From: Rhizobiales bacterium 62-17
GTDB lineage: Bacteria; Pseudomonadota; Alphaproteobacteria; Rhizobiales; Beijerinckiaceae
DNA length: 64,000 nt
NCBI GenBank assembly: GCA_001898965.1
Contig: MKVW01000001.1
Span: 267,826 to 331,825 of the forward strand
Direction of reading: 5' to 3'
Both the position numbers and the translations under genes were made by a program. The notes beneath the pieces are model-generated. The model ran no database searches. It worked only from the letters and a program-made list of their open reading frames with translations, and was not told the DNA's origin. Below, one piece after another: positions 51,102 to 59,284 of the stretch (the first letter of the stretch is position 1; every line of letters begins with the position of its first letter).

Positions 51102-51108
51102 GAAGTGA

Positions 51109-51570
51109 TCAGCCGGATTGCTTCTGCCAGAGCCGATAGAGATGATCTTCTTCGGCGACCTCCGGCGGGCTGTGCTTGATCGACAGTCCACTCTGTTGAT
51201 CAAGCGGCTTCATCAGTTCGGCGGCGATCGCCGCCGTCGACAGGCCGAAGGGCTCCGCCTGAGCGTTGGAATAGGCAAAGGTGATGTCGCGAATGCCCGA
51301 CATGCGCATGGCGGCAAGGCACATCGGACAGGGCTGGCCGCTGGCATAGACCGAGCAGCCTTCGAGGCGCGGCGAGCCCAGCGCTTTGCCGGCGGCGCGC
51401 AGCGCCAGAAGCTCCGCATGGGCGGTCGGATCGTTGTCGGCGAGCAGGCGATTGACGGCGCGCGCGACGATCTCGCCATCCTTCACCACCACGGCACCGA
51501 AGGGACGTCCGCCTTGGCGGATGTTCTCGCGGGCGAGGGCGATGGCTTCATCGAGAAAACGATTGGTCAT
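51109..51570 (-). CDS. Cytidine/guanine-type nucleoside deaminase
   Basis: A 153-residue zinc deaminase of the CDA fold. The zinc site is visible as HAELLAL (His and catalytic Glu) and PCPMCLAAM (two Cys). The N-terminal FLDEAIALARENIRQGGRPFG and the segment AEPFGLSTAAIAAEL resemble guanine deaminase of the GuaD type rather than the tRNA enzyme TadA. The product would be a deaminated base such as xanthine. It is the last gene of a seven-gene minus operon, and its ATG overlaps the VOC gene stop. Confidence 0.88.
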   Translation of the reverse strand: MTNRFLDEAIALARENIRQGGRPFGAVVVKDGEIVARAVNRLLADNDPTAHAELLALRAAGKALGSPRLEGCSVYASGQPCPMCLAAMRMSGIRDITFAYSNAQAEPFGLSTAAIAAELMKPLDQQSGLSIKHSPPEVAEEDHLYRLWQKQSG

Positions 51571-51998
51571 GGGGAACTCGCTGTTGAGGACAGGGGGCCG
51601 GCGAAAAGCAGCAGATTGCCATCTGGATCCTGGACGATGAAATCACGCGTGCCCCAGGGCTGCATTTTTAAGGGCTGAAAGAAAGCCGTGCCGTTGGATT
51701 GAAATTCAGCGAACAGCGCTTCGATATCCGCTGCCGCCGCAACGGTGAAGGACACGGAAAGCAGTTGTTCGCGCTGGCGCAGCGCCGCGTCCATCACCGG
51801 CTCGTCGACGTGACGCAGGTTCACCGCTGCTCCATCGCGCTTGACCTGCGCATAGAAGGGCGGCGTGCCGTAGGTGAAGGCTACCGCGAAGCCGAGTTTG
51901 GCGACGAAAAAATCGCAAGAGGCTTTGATATCGGCGACGAACACTTGCGGTTCGGCGCTAACAATGAAGGTCTTTGCGGCTTGATCCTGATGATCGGC
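51567..51998 (-). CDS. VOC-family (bleomycin resistance/glyoxalase-like) protein
   Basis: A protein of about 143 residues with the single-domain VOC pattern: PQVFVADIKASCDFFVAKLG, FYAQVKRDGAAVNLRH, then QPWGTRDFIVQDPDGNLLLF with the final metal-ligand region. Members bind or transform small molecules, with metal in many cases. There is no ATG at the front; a TTG at 51998, eight bases after GAGGA, is the best start, and another TTG at 52016 overlapping the Nudix stop is possible. Part of the operon led from 54318. Confidence 0.8.
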   Translation of the reverse strand, partial: ADHQDQAAKTFIVSAEPQVFVADIKASCDFFVAKLGFAVAFTYGTPPFYAQVKRDGAAVNLRHVDEPVMDAALRQREQLLSVSFTVAAAADIEALFAEFQSNGTAFFQPLKMQPWGTRDFIVQDPDGNLLLFAGPLSSTASSP

Positions 51999-52012
51999 CA
52001 AAATCCTTGTCC

Positions 52013-52474
52013 TCAATTCTGTCGCGGCAAAGCGGCAAGATAATCGGCTAAACCTTCCGGATAAAGCGCCACTCCAGATCTCTTGAGTTCGTCAAGATCA
52101 ATCCATCTCGCTTTCGAAATCAGGCCATTATCTTCAGCGAAGGTGATCTCGTCCCGCTGGTAAAGCGTCCGGTCGGCCAGCTCGACATCGGCGGCGAAGA
52201 CAATTTCGTGTCCAAGCGCGCCTTCGTGCGTGAAAATGTTCTCGAACACATGCCAGGGGCCATGGATGGCGATGGCCGTGCCGAGTTCTTCCCTGAATTC
52301 GCGATGCAAGGCCTGTTCGCGGCTTTCGCCATATTCAACGGAGCCGCCGAGCGGGCGCACACCTTTGATGAGCCCGGTATCGGTTTCCACCTCCGCGGCC
52401 AGCAGCCGTTTGTCCCGCCATACTAGGCCGAGCACCTTGACACGAATAGCCGATGGCGGCCGCCAGAGTGTCAT
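52013..52474 (-). CDS. Nudix hydrolase
   Basis: A 153-residue pyrophosphohydrolase. The Nudix box is complete: GGSVEYGESREQALHREF followed by REELGT, matching GX5EX7REUXEEXGU. It cleaves a nucleoside diphosphate linked to some moiety, but the substrate cannot be predicted from the box alone. It lies directly after the retropepsin gene (3-base gap) and is followed by the VOC gene in the same operon. Confidence 0.9.
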   Translation of the reverse strand: MTLWRPPSAIRVKVLGLVWRDKRLLAAEVETDTGLIKGVRPLGGSVEYGESREQALHREFREELGTAIAIHGPWHVFENIFTHEGALGHEIVFAADVELADRTLYQRDEITFAEDNGLISKARWIDLDELKRSGVALYPEGLADYLAALPRQN

Positions 52475-52477
52475 GGC

Positions 52478-53167
52478 TCATATGCCTCGCAGCACCAGCC
52501 TGTCTTTTTCGACATTGAAGCCCGCTAGCCGGTCGAGGAAGGATTGGCCGAGCAGGCTTTCATTCAAGGCGCCGGGCCGCGCGACGAGCGCGCGCACGCG
52601 CCGCACCGTGATGTTTCCCACCGTCAGGGCTTCGAGATAATAGGGCGCGGCCATCGCGGTGCCATTGGCGGTCGATACCCGCACCGTGTAATTCAGCCCT
52701 GACAGATCGACGCCCATGCGCTGAGCGTCTTCCGATGTCAGCACCACGCTGGACGCACCGGTGTCGAACATCATCGTCACCTTGGTGCCATCGGCGATGG
52801 CCTCGAAGCCGAAATGGCCGTCGCGGCGACGCACTGCGATGGCTTCATCCGCTCCGGCTTTCGGCGTGCGTCCTGGCACCAATCCATCCATCACCCGCGA
52901 GGAGACGCCGGCGAATTCCTGCCGAAACGCATAGCCGGTGACAACAACGCCGAAAATCACCACCCAGGCTAGTGCCTGCAGCAACGTGGTGGAGAGCTGG
53001 CCGCGATGCTCGCTGATGTACCAGCCGACATTGGCGAGGGCGACGAGGCTGAAGGCCAGCACGGCCGCGAAGGCGCCGGGCGAAAGGCCAAAGATTTTTG
53101 CATCGATCATGGTGCCGCCTACGGCGAAAGCGATGGCGACGGCGATGACCACAAGTACGAATTTCAT
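52478..53167 (-). CDS. Membrane-anchored retropepsin-like aspartic protease (TIGR02281 type)
   Basis: A 229-residue protein. Three hydrophobic segments occupy roughly the first 85 residues, then a single-lobe aspartic protease domain carries the catalytic motif MFDTGASSVVLT and later GQSFLDRL, as in clan AA proteins of alphaproteobacteria. It would work as a dimer on the periplasmic side. The start at 53167 has only a weak ribosome site. Such genes often sit beside cobS in Rhizobiales; no functional link is known. Confidence 0.88.
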   Translation of the reverse strand: MKFVLVVIAVAIAFAVGGTMIDAKIFGLSPGAFAAVLAFSLVALANVGWYISEHRGQLSTTLLQALAWVVIFGVVVTGYAFRQEFAGVSSRVMDGLVPGRTPKAGADEAIAVRRRDGHFGFEAIADGTKVTMMFDTGASSVVLTSEDAQRMGVDLSGLNYTVRVSTANGTAMAAPYYLEALTVGNITVRRVRALVARPGALNESLLGQSFLDRLAGFNVEKDRLVLRGI

Positions 53168-53212
53168 ATCGAACCAAATGTTTAGCGATGAAAACGGCGA
53201 GAATAATCGGTT

Positions 53213-54001
53213 TCAGACAGGATTTTGTGTCAGAAATGCCAACAGAAATCCAATTTCGGCCAATTGCTGGGCCGCTCCCGCGACATCGCCGGTCTGGCCG
53301 CCGATCTGCGCCCGCGACAGTGCGGTGACGGCGAGCGCGCCGGCCGCGGCCACGATACAGGCCACCATCACCACATGCAGGCCGGCTTGCGGAACGCCAA
53401 AGAGCAGCGCCACTGCCGCGCCACCGCCAAGTGCGGTGACGAAGGCGTGGGTCGTTGGCCGGCCGGCGGCGCTGGCCGCGCCATCCGTTCGCGCCGGCGG
53501 CAGCGCGAACAGCGGCATCAGGCCGAGAGGCCGCGACAAGGCAGCAGCGGCGATCAACAAGCCGGCGGCGCCAAAACTGCTACGCTCGATGAGGATCGCC
53601 AAGGCGGCCCAGCGCAGGCCCAGCGACAGGATCAAGGCCACGCCACCATAGGTGCCAATGCGGCTGTCTTTCATGATCTCGAGTTTGCGCGCGCGGTCCG
53701 CGCTACCGCCAAAACCATCGGCCGTATCGGCAAGCCCGTCTTCATGGAACGCGCCGGTCGTCATCACCAAGGCCACCAGCGCGAGACCCGCGACGATCAT
53801 CGCCGGCAGGCCAAGGCCACGGGTTATGATCAGCACCACGGCGGCGGGCAGCGCGATGATGAGCCCCGCCAGTGGCAACACGCGTGCCATGCGCGAGACG
53901 TCTGGCATCGCATGGGGCGATGTTTCAAAAGCCAGTACCGGCACCGGCAGGCGCGAATAAAACCGCAGACAGGAGAGCAGGTCGGAAAGGAAAGCCGCCA
54001 T
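53213..54001 (-). CDS. cobS: Adenosylcobinamide-GDP ribazoletransferase
   Basis: A 262-residue integral membrane enzyme that joins alpha-ribazole(-phosphate) to adenosylcobinamide-GDP in the last step of cobalamin assembly. The catalytic acidic motif is FHEDGLADTADGFGG, and DSRIGTYGGVALIL follows, both diagnostic of CobS. The start at 54001 is five bases past the PHA-system gene stop. Its partner enzyme CobT is encoded just beyond that small gene, on the opposite strand. Confidence 0.96.
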   Translation of the reverse strand: MAAFLSDLLSCLRFYSRLPVPVLAFETSPHAMPDVSRMARVLPLAGLIIALPAAVVLIITRGLGLPAMIVAGLALVALVMTTGAFHEDGLADTADGFGGSADRARKLEIMKDSRIGTYGGVALILSLGLRWAALAILIERSSFGAAGLLIAAAALSRPLGLMPLFALPPARTDGAASAAGRPTTHAFVTALGGGAAVALLFGVPQAGLHVVMVACIVAAAGALAVTALSRAQIGGQTGDVAGAAQQLAEIGFLLAFLTQNPV

Positions 54002-54006
54002 GCGCG

Positions 54007-54318
54007 CTATTTCTTCTCCAACAAAATCTGCCCCTGATTTTTCAGGAAGCCTTCGATCTTATCGGCCAGCGGAGCGAGCAGCCACGGCAGCGCCACGGTA
54101 ACCACCGCATTGGTCGCGTCGATGTCGAGCGTGCCGCTGAGGCTTTGCCCCAGCGCACCGACCGAAATATCCGCGTGCGAGCCGGTCCAGCGGATGTCGT
54201 GGCTGGAGAGCTTGTCCTGATACTGCGTGAAAACCTTGCGGATGCCGGCATCGGCCTTTTGCTGGGCCTCCGGGGCGGTCATGCCATGGGGAAAGGACAG
54301 CGTGATATTGCGGGACAT
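54007..54318 (-). CDS. Polyhydroxyalkanoic acid system family protein
   Basis: A 103-residue cytoplasmic protein. MSRNITLSFPHGMTAPEAQQ at the front, the middle ISVGALGQSLSGTLDID, and the end FLKNQGQILLEKK match the PHA_gran_rgn family. These proteins are linked by name to PHA granule regulation, but the evidence is thin, and many lie outside PHA loci. It leads a minus-strand operon with cobS; cobT is divergent 129 bases away. Confidence 0.82.
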   Translation of the reverse strand: MSRNITLSFPHGMTAPEAQQKADAGIRKVFTQYQDKLSSHDIRWTGSHADISVGALGQSLSGTLDIDATNAVVTVALPWLLAPLADKIEGFLKNQGQILLEKK

Positions 54319-54447
54319 GGAGAAGCCTTTTCGGGGAACTTTTGCCTGTTGAGTCTGAATTTATAGCAGAATTGGCCGGCCTCTTTGCAATTGCCGGCGC
54401 GCCCGCTACACCGTGCGGCACGTTTTGTCTCCAACCTGCGTATTCCC

Positions 54448-55476
54448 ATGACCTTCAGCCCCACCGCTTTGCCGTTCGATGATCTCCGCGCGCTGATGGC
54501 GCAATTGCCCCCGGCCGCCGAGGAATACGTCGATCTGGTGCGGGCGCGGGACCGGGAACTGGTGAAGCCGGCCGGTGCGCTGGGCCGCATGGAAGAGATC
54601 GTCGAATGGCTGGCCGCCTGGCAGGGCCGTTCGCAGCCCGCCGTCCTGCGGCCGCTGGTGGCGGTCTTTGCCGGCAATCACGGTGTCGCGGCCCAGGGCG
54701 TCTCGGCCTATCCGCAGGCGGTGACGCGCCAGATGCTCGATACGTTCGCCGCCGGCGGCGCCGCGATCAACCAGATCTGCGCGACGTTCGACATCGGTCT
54801 CAAGGTTTTCGATCTCGCGCTCGATCTGCCGACGGCCGACATCACGCAAGAAGCGGCGCTTGATGAAAAGGCGGCCGCGGCCACCTTCGCTTTCGGCATG
54901 GAAGCGATCGCCGGTGGCACTGATCTGTTGTGCCTCGGCGAAATGGGCATCGCCAATACGACCATCGCGGCGGCGATCTATCATGCGCTTTATGGCGGCA
55001 GCGCGCAGGATTGGGTCGGCCGTGGCACCGGCGTCGACGATGCCGGCTTCGCCCGCAAGGTCAGCGCCGTTGAGCGCGCCGTGGCGCTGCATAAGGCGCA
55101 TCTGAGCGATCCGCTGGAAGTGATGCGTCGCTTGGGCGGTCGCGAAATCTGCGCTCTGGCTGGCGCCATCATCGCCGCGCGCATGGAGCGCATTCCCGTG
55201 ATCCTCGATGGCTATGTTGTGACGGCCGCCGCCGCCATCCTGCATGCGCTCGATCCTTCCTCCATCGATCATTGCATCGCCGGGCATGTGTCGGCCGAAG
55301 GCGCCCATGCGCAAGTGCTGCGCCGGCTCGGCAAGAAACCGCTGCTCGATCTCGGCATGCGCTTGGGTGAAGGCAGCGGCGCGGCGCTGGCCGTGGCCGT
55401 CGTCAAGGCGGCACTCGCCTGCCACAACGACATGGCGACGTTCGATCAGGCGAAAGTGGCATCGAAGCCGAACTAG
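54448..55476 (+). CDS. cobT: Nicotinate-nucleotide--dimethylbenzimidazole phosphoribosyltransferase
   Basis: A 342-residue enzyme that makes alpha-ribazole phosphate from dimethylbenzimidazole and nicotinate mononucleotide. AGNHGVAAQGVSAYPQAVT and LCLGEMGIANTTIAAAI are diagnostic, and MRLGEGSGAALA contains the catalytic-base Glu. The ATG at 54448 is used because the 21 residues in front of it in the longer frame are unlike the family. Divergent from cobS/PHA; no cobalamin riboswitch was recognised in the 129-bp gap. Confidence 0.96.
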   Translation: MTFSPTALPFDDLRALMAQLPPAAEEYVDLVRARDRELVKPAGALGRMEEIVEWLAAWQGRSQPAVLRPLVAVFAGNHGVAAQGVSAYPQAVTRQMLDTFAAGGAAINQICATFDIGLKVFDLALDLPTADITQEAALDEKAAAATFAFGMEAIAGGTDLLCLGEMGIANTTIAAAIYHALYGGSAQDWVGRGTGVDDAGFARKVSAVERAVALHKAHLSDPLEVMRRLGGREICALAGAIIAARMERIPVILDGYVVTAAAAILHALDPSSIDHCIAGHVSAEGAHAQVLRRLGKKPLLDLGMRLGEGSGAALAVAVVKAALACHNDMATFDQAKVASKPN

Positions 55477-55562
55477 AGGTTTCGCCGCAGCGCAAATCTC
55501 AACGGATTGACAAAGCCGCTCGCGGCCGCCTCACTATGCCGATCAATAGGGGAGGTGTCGCG

Positions 55563-56291
55563 GTGCTCGAACTTTATCATGCGCCTATTTCCACCTGCAG
55601 CCAGAAGGTGCGGCTGGTGTTGGCGGAAAAGAACCTGCCGTGGAAGGGGCACACGATCGTCTTCGCCAACGGCGACCATGTGAAGCGCGATTATCTCAAG
55701 CTCAATCCCAATGGGGTGGTGCCGACGTTGATCGACGGCGGTGATCCCATCATCGACAGTTCCGTCATCAACGAATATCTGGAAGACGTTTATCCGGAAA
55801 TCTCCGTTCGGCCGAAGGATGCGAAAGCCTGCGCGCGCATGCGGGCCTGGCGACAATATATCGACGAAGTGCCGACCCCCGCGATCCGGCCGCCGTCGTT
55901 CAATGCCTATTTCGTGCCGATCTGGGCCAAGATGACCGACGAGCAGTTCGAGGCCTATGCCGATCGCTTGCCGCTGCGGAAGCATTTTTACAAGAAGATG
56001 GGCCGCACCGGCTTCAGCGAGCAGGACATCGCCGAGGCTTTGGAGAAATTGCGCCAGACGCTGGAACGCATGGAGCGCGCGTTGTCGCTCGGCCCCTGGC
56101 TCAATGGCGATGACTATACGCTGGCGGACGTCAGCATCACACCAACTATCGTGCGCATGGAGGATCTGGGTCTTTCCTCCATGTGGAGCGATCTGCCAAA
56201 AGTCACCGATTGGTATGGCCGCATCAGGCTCCGGCCAAATTTTGACATTGCCTATATGCCAGGATCGCGTGTCCTTGGCCCAAGCTGCTGA
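55563..56291 (+). CDS. Glutathione S-transferase family protein
   Basis: A 242-residue protein with an N-terminal thioredoxin-fold GST domain (LELYHAPISTCSQKVRLVLA, then LNPNGVVPTLID and IIDSSVINEYLED) and an all-helical C-terminal domain (WLNGDDYTLADVSITPTI). The Ser/Thr/Cys cluster in ISTCSQ is the glutathione-activating position. It may conjugate or act as a reductive or isomerising enzyme. The GTG at 55563 follows GGAGG by seven bases. The ABM-like gene starts 26 bases after it. Confidence 0.9.
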   Translation: MLELYHAPISTCSQKVRLVLAEKNLPWKGHTIVFANGDHVKRDYLKLNPNGVVPTLIDGGDPIIDSSVINEYLEDVYPEISVRPKDAKACARMRAWRQYIDEVPTPAIRPPSFNAYFVPIWAKMTDEQFEAYADRLPLRKHFYKKMGRTGFSEQDIAEALEKLRQTLERMERALSLGPWLNGDDYTLADVSITPTIVRMEDLGLSSMWSDLPKVTDWYGRIRLRPNFDIAYMPGSRVLGPSC

Positions 56292-56317
56292 GGATTGAAC
56301 TCAAGCGGAGGCATAGC

Positions 56318-56662
56318 ATGGCTGATGCACCTGAAACCGGGCTGAAAGCTCTGGCCATAGCTCGCATTTGGCGCGGTCGAACCTCGCGGGCCGTCGCCGA
56401 TGAGTATGAACGTTACAACTATGAGGCCGGCATTCGGCCGCTGATCGAAAAGGCGGCCGCCGTACAGACGTTTCGCCACGACGGCGAGACGGAGACCGAG
56501 TTCATGACGATCTCGTTCTGGGAGAGTCTGGAGATGATGAAGGCCTTCGCCGGGGATAATCCCACCGATATTCATCACCTACCACGCGACAAGGACTATC
56601 TTGTCGAATTGCCGAAAGCGGTGGAAATCCTGGAATTGCGTTCGCGTAGCGGCATCATCTGA
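56318..56662 (+). CDS. Antibiotic biosynthesis monooxygenase (ABM)-like protein
   Basis: A 114-residue protein with the dimeric alpha/beta-barrel (ABM) outline: LAIARIWRGRTSRAVADEYE, FRHDGETETEFMTISFWESL, MMKAFAGDN and a last strand AVEILEL. Such proteins are small monooxygenases or haem-degrading enzymes, and many have no known role. The ATG follows GGAGG. It is probably co-transcribed with the GST gene 26 bases upstream. Confidence 0.7.
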   Translation: MADAPETGLKALAIARIWRGRTSRAVADEYERYNYEAGIRPLIEKAAAVQTFRHDGETETEFMTISFWESLEMMKAFAGDNPTDIHHLPRDKDYLVELPKAVEILELRSRSGII

Positions 56663-56680
56663 CCACGCCGACCAACGTCC

Positions 56681-57184
56681 TTAGAGAGAACGCAGGCTGG
56701 CCGGCTCAGCCGGGGGGTAAGCGAAAGCACCTACCAGCTTCTCCATGAAGATGAGCGTGCGGCGGTTGTTCATGCGTTCGCGTTTCAACTCGCGATAACC
56801 GAGCTTCTGGCAGAGGCGCACGGCCTGTTCATTCTTCTCGCCCGCATAAAGCTCGAAGCGTTGTGCATCGGTGAAACGTGCTTCGAATTGCTGAACCAGC
56901 GCACTGGCAATGCCGCGGCGCTGATAATTGGGATCGACGATGAGACGTTCGACGAAAACCGTCGATCCAACTTGGAAGCCCCGGACAGAGCCGACGATCT
57001 GCTGTTGCGGCGTTTGCATTTTAAGAAAAATGGTACGCTCGAAATCGGCGGCCAGGTTCTCCAGCGTCTGGGTCATCGGCGAAATGACCGGCCCATCGTA
57101 GAGCCGGGCCGTGCCCTGATAGGCGAGTTTCTGCAGGGCGAGGATGGCGGCCGCGTCCTCGACTTGGGCCAGTCTGATTTCCAT
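56681..57184 (-). CDS. GNAT-family N-acetyltransferase
   Basis: A 167-residue acetyltransferase. It starts MEIRLAQVEDAAAILALQKLAY, with the acetyl-CoA site in VERLIVDPNYQRRGIASALVQQF (Q/R-x2-G-x-A), followed by FELYAGEKNEQAVRLCQKLGYR, the classical end of the fold. The acceptor is unknown. It is convergent with the ABM-like gene with only 18 bases between them. Confidence 0.88.
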   Translation of the reverse strand: MEIRLAQVEDAAAILALQKLAYQGTARLYDGPVISPMTQTLENLAADFERTIFLKMQTPQQQIVGSVRGFQVGSTVFVERLIVDPNYQRRGIASALVQQFEARFTDAQRFELYAGEKNEQAVRLCQKLGYRELKRERMNNRRTLIFMEKLVGAFAYPPAEPASLRSL

Positions 57185-57532
57185 GGCTTCCCTGCACCTT
57201 CTGACACATCAATCTGGCGGCGGTTGGCGTCGCGCGTTCGCGATATGCCAGAACCTCCCGAGCCCCTTCCACACGGTTCGTGCGGCGGAAGTGCGACCCC
57301 CATATGGAGATATTGATGCAGGTGTTCAAGACGGCAAAGCCGTCTTGTTGTTCAGAAGTTTAACGCACCAGGATTGTGCAGTGCGATCTGAGAAGTCTTC
57401 TAAAATGGAATGATCAAACCAATGTCTGTCGCGACGAGATATAACAAGGCGATGGTCGCTTTGTCATTGAACCGTTACGAAAGGAAAGCCCGACGCTGAG
57501 ACGTCGGGCATCCGAAGATCGTCAATCGATTC
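57185..57532. other. Intergenic stretch with two hairpins, no convincing gene
   Basis: This 348-bp gap lies between the GNAT gene and a small PepSY-like gene, both on minus. It holds a 9-bp perfect hairpin CAAGACGGC/GCCGTCTTG (57327-57347) without a good T-tract, and the terminator listed at 57478. The rest is less GC-rich than the surroundings and should include the GNAT promoter. A 19-codon frame at 57304 lacks a ribosome site. Confidence 0.5.
57478..57508 (-). terminator. Terminator of the PepSY-like gene at 57533
   Basis: GCCCGACG (57487-57494) and CGTCGGGC (57501-57508) pair perfectly over 8 bp with a 6-base loop. On the minus strand the stem is followed by TTTCCTTTCG, so it ends the gene at 57533-57817. 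Confidence 0.75.
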
Positions 57533-57817
57533 TCATCGCGCCGGTGCGTGCCAGTCCCTTGGCTTGACGACATCGCCGGAGCCCGGATCGAACGTAATCT
57601 CGATTTCGGCGCCGTTACGGTCGAAGCCTTCGATCTTCCAACAGCCCTTGCTGCGTTTGGCCTTGTTCACCGCATAACCGAGCGTCTCGGCCTGCTGTGT
57701 CGCGGCCTCGAGCGTCGTCATCTTGCCGCTTGCGGCAGGCGCGCAAGATGGGCTGTCGGCAAGCGCTCCCTGGCTCGCGAGAACAACCGGCAAAATTATC
57801 AAGGCGATAGAGCGCAT
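57533..57817 (-). CDS. Small exported PepSY-like protein
   Basis: A 94-residue protein with a Sec signal MRSIALIILPVVLASQGALA. The mature part resembles one PepSY repeat: LEAATQQAETLGYAVNKAK, then GCWKIEGFDRNGAEIEITFD and GDVVKPR. PepSY units bind or inhibit in the periplasm, often beside two-component systems. Two cysteines (in PSCAP and KGCWK) could form a disulfide. The ATG at 57817 follows AAGGA. It is divergent from the genes leading to the two-component system. Confidence 0.75.
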   Translation of the reverse strand: MRSIALIILPVVLASQGALADSPSCAPAASGKMTTLEAATQQAETLGYAVNKAKRSKGCWKIEGFDRNGAEIEITFDPGSGDVVKPRDWHAPAR

Positions 57818-57951
57818 ATGAATATTCCTTTCGTGTTGCGGGAGGAATTTCGCACATCCCACCCACGGGAAGGCTGACAGCGACCGTCAGCAAACTGTCA
57901 GGCACGATATGGTTGATGGCGTCCAGTTGTTTTCGACCACGGAGTCATTTC

Positions 57952-58257
57952 ATGCAAGCGGCGATCGTCATCCTCTTCCTGGCCGCGCCCATTCTCGCCG
58001 GTCTGTCCCTCAGCCTGGAAGGTTTTGTTGCCTTCCTGTTGTTGGCGGCCCTGGTCGCCGGTCTTTCGACCTCGCAGGACGAGGACGGCGAGGCGAGCGA
58101 AGAGAAGGGCAGGGCTGGCGCGTTTGGCGACCGCGCGCCGCCGGCTTATACGATTGAGGTCAAATCCCAGCGGATGAGCGTTCCTGTCGGGACGGCCATA
58201 TCGTCGCAGTTTGCGGCCCATAAGCCGATCTTCCATGCGCCGGGAAAAAGCGCATGA
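57952..58257 (+). CDS. Small membrane protein, unknown function
   Basis: A 101-residue protein with two closely spaced hydrophobic stretches (AAIVILFLAAPILAGLSL and FVAFLLLAALVAGLS) and a polar tail that starts with an acidic patch (DEDGEASEE). No family is recognised. The ATG at 57952 has GGAG seven bases upstream. It is 41 bases ahead of the PepSY-like gene at 58299 and may belong to the same transcript as the two-component system. Confidence 0.55.
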   Translation: MQAAIVILFLAAPILAGLSLSLEGFVAFLLLAALVAGLSTSQDEDGEASEEKGRAGAFGDRAPPAYTIEVKSQRMSVPVGTAISSQFAAHKPIFHAPGKSA

Positions 58258-58298
58258 TGGGATCATGATGCAATTCTGGTTTCGAAGCGGGTCCCCTG

Positions 58299-58616
58299 AT
58301 GGGTCTTAAGTTTCTGACGGCAGGTCTGATTGTCGCAGCAAGTCTTTTCGCCGTGCAGCACGTGCAGGGCTCGGACTGCGACGGTGGGCAGAATTGCGCG
58401 CTCGATGCCCGCAAACAGGGCGAAATCCGCCCGCTTTCGGAAGTGCTGGCGGTGGCGCGGCAACGCTTGCCGGGCGAGGTGATCAAGATCGAGCTTGATC
58501 GGGAAGACGGCGTGTGGGTCTATGAGATCAAGATCCTGACCCCGAAGGGGCGCCGGCGCGAGATCGAGATCAATGCGCAGACGCTCGAAGTTATCAAAAG
58601 CGACAAGAGCGACTGA
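58299..58616 (+). CDS. Exported PepSY-domain protein upstream of the two-component system
   Basis: A 105-residue protein with a signal peptide (MGLKFLTAGLIVAASLFAVQ, cut near VQG) and a PepSY-like domain: IRPLSEVLAVARQRLPGEVI, then WVYEIKILTPKGRRREIEI and the end TLEVIKSDKSD. It lies two bases before the response regulator gene, so it is surely co-expressed. A periplasmic modulator of the sensor kinase is a fair guess, as in other PepSY/kinase neighbourhoods. Confidence 0.82.
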   Translation: MGLKFLTAGLIVAASLFAVQHVQGSDCDGGQNCALDARKQGEIRPLSEVLAVARQRLPGEVIKIELDREDGVWVYEIKILTPKGRRREIEINAQTLEVIKSDKSD

Positions 58617-58618
58617 TC

Positions 58619-59284
58619 GTGCGCATATTGGTGGTGGAAGACGAGCCGCGCATTGCCAAGGATATCGGCGACGGCCTGGCGGCTGCCGGATATGTCGCCG
58701 AAATCGCGCGCGACGGTGAGGACGCCTGGTTTCGTGGCGAAACCGAAAATTACGATGCGATCGTTCTCGATCTCGGCCTGCCGCGTCTCGATGGCCTGTC
58801 GGTCTTGAAGCGATTGCGGGCGGCGGCGGTGACGACACCGGTGCTGATCTTGACCGCGCGGGATGGCTGGCGCGAAAAGGTCGAAGGCATCGATGCCGGC
58901 GCCGACGATTATCTGACCAAACCCTTTCGCATCGAGGAATTGCTCGCGCGCCTGCGTGCCATCACGCGTCGCGCAGCCGGTCATGCCTCGTCGCTCGTCA
59001 GCATCGGCCCGCTTGAGATCGACACGCGCGCCCAAAGCGTCAGCGTCGACGGCAAGGCCGTGGCTTTGTCGGCGCTGGAATACCGATTGTTGTCCTATCT
59101 GGTTCTGCATCGCGGCCGCGCCGTGTCGCAGACCGAACTGCTCGATCACATTCATTCCGGCGACAGCGACCGCGATACCAATGCGGTGGAAGCGCTCGTG
59201 GCGCGGCTGCGCCGCAAGCTCGGCGCGCCGGTCATCGAGACGCGGCGTGGCTACGGTTACTGCATCGCCCCGGATGGGCCATGA
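58619..59284 (+). CDS. OmpR/PhoP-family response regulator
   Basis: A 221-residue regulator. The receiver domain has the acidic pair E8/D9 (VVEDEP), the phosphorylation site D51 (VLDLGLP), and the lysine in DDYLTKPF. The C-terminal winged helix ends ALVARLRRKLGAPVIETRRGYGYCI, typical of OmpR/PhoB. It begins with GTG at 58619 and its stop overlaps the sensor kinase start as ATGA. The resemblance is to PhoP/QseB-type regulators, whose signals include divalent cations. Confidence 0.94.
   Translation: MRILVVEDEPRIAKDIGDGLAAAGYVAEIARDGEDAWFRGETENYDAIVLDLGLPRLDGLSVLKRLRAAAVTTPVLILTARDGWREKVEGIDAGADDYLTKPFRIEELLARLRAITRRAAGHASSLVSIGPLEIDTRAQSVSVDGKAVALSALEYRLLSYLVLHRGRAVSQTELLDHIHSGDSDRDTNAVEALVARLRRKLGAPVIETRRGYGYCIAPDGP

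Noticed and set aside
54319-54447. Gap before cobT checked for a cobalamin riboswitch
   Set aside because: No B12-box-like sequence or typical helix set was visible in the 129 bases.
57304-57363. 19-codon frame considered as a small peptide (PqqA-like) gene
   Set aside because: No ribosome site, no Glu/Tyr pair of PqqA, and no pqq genes nearby.
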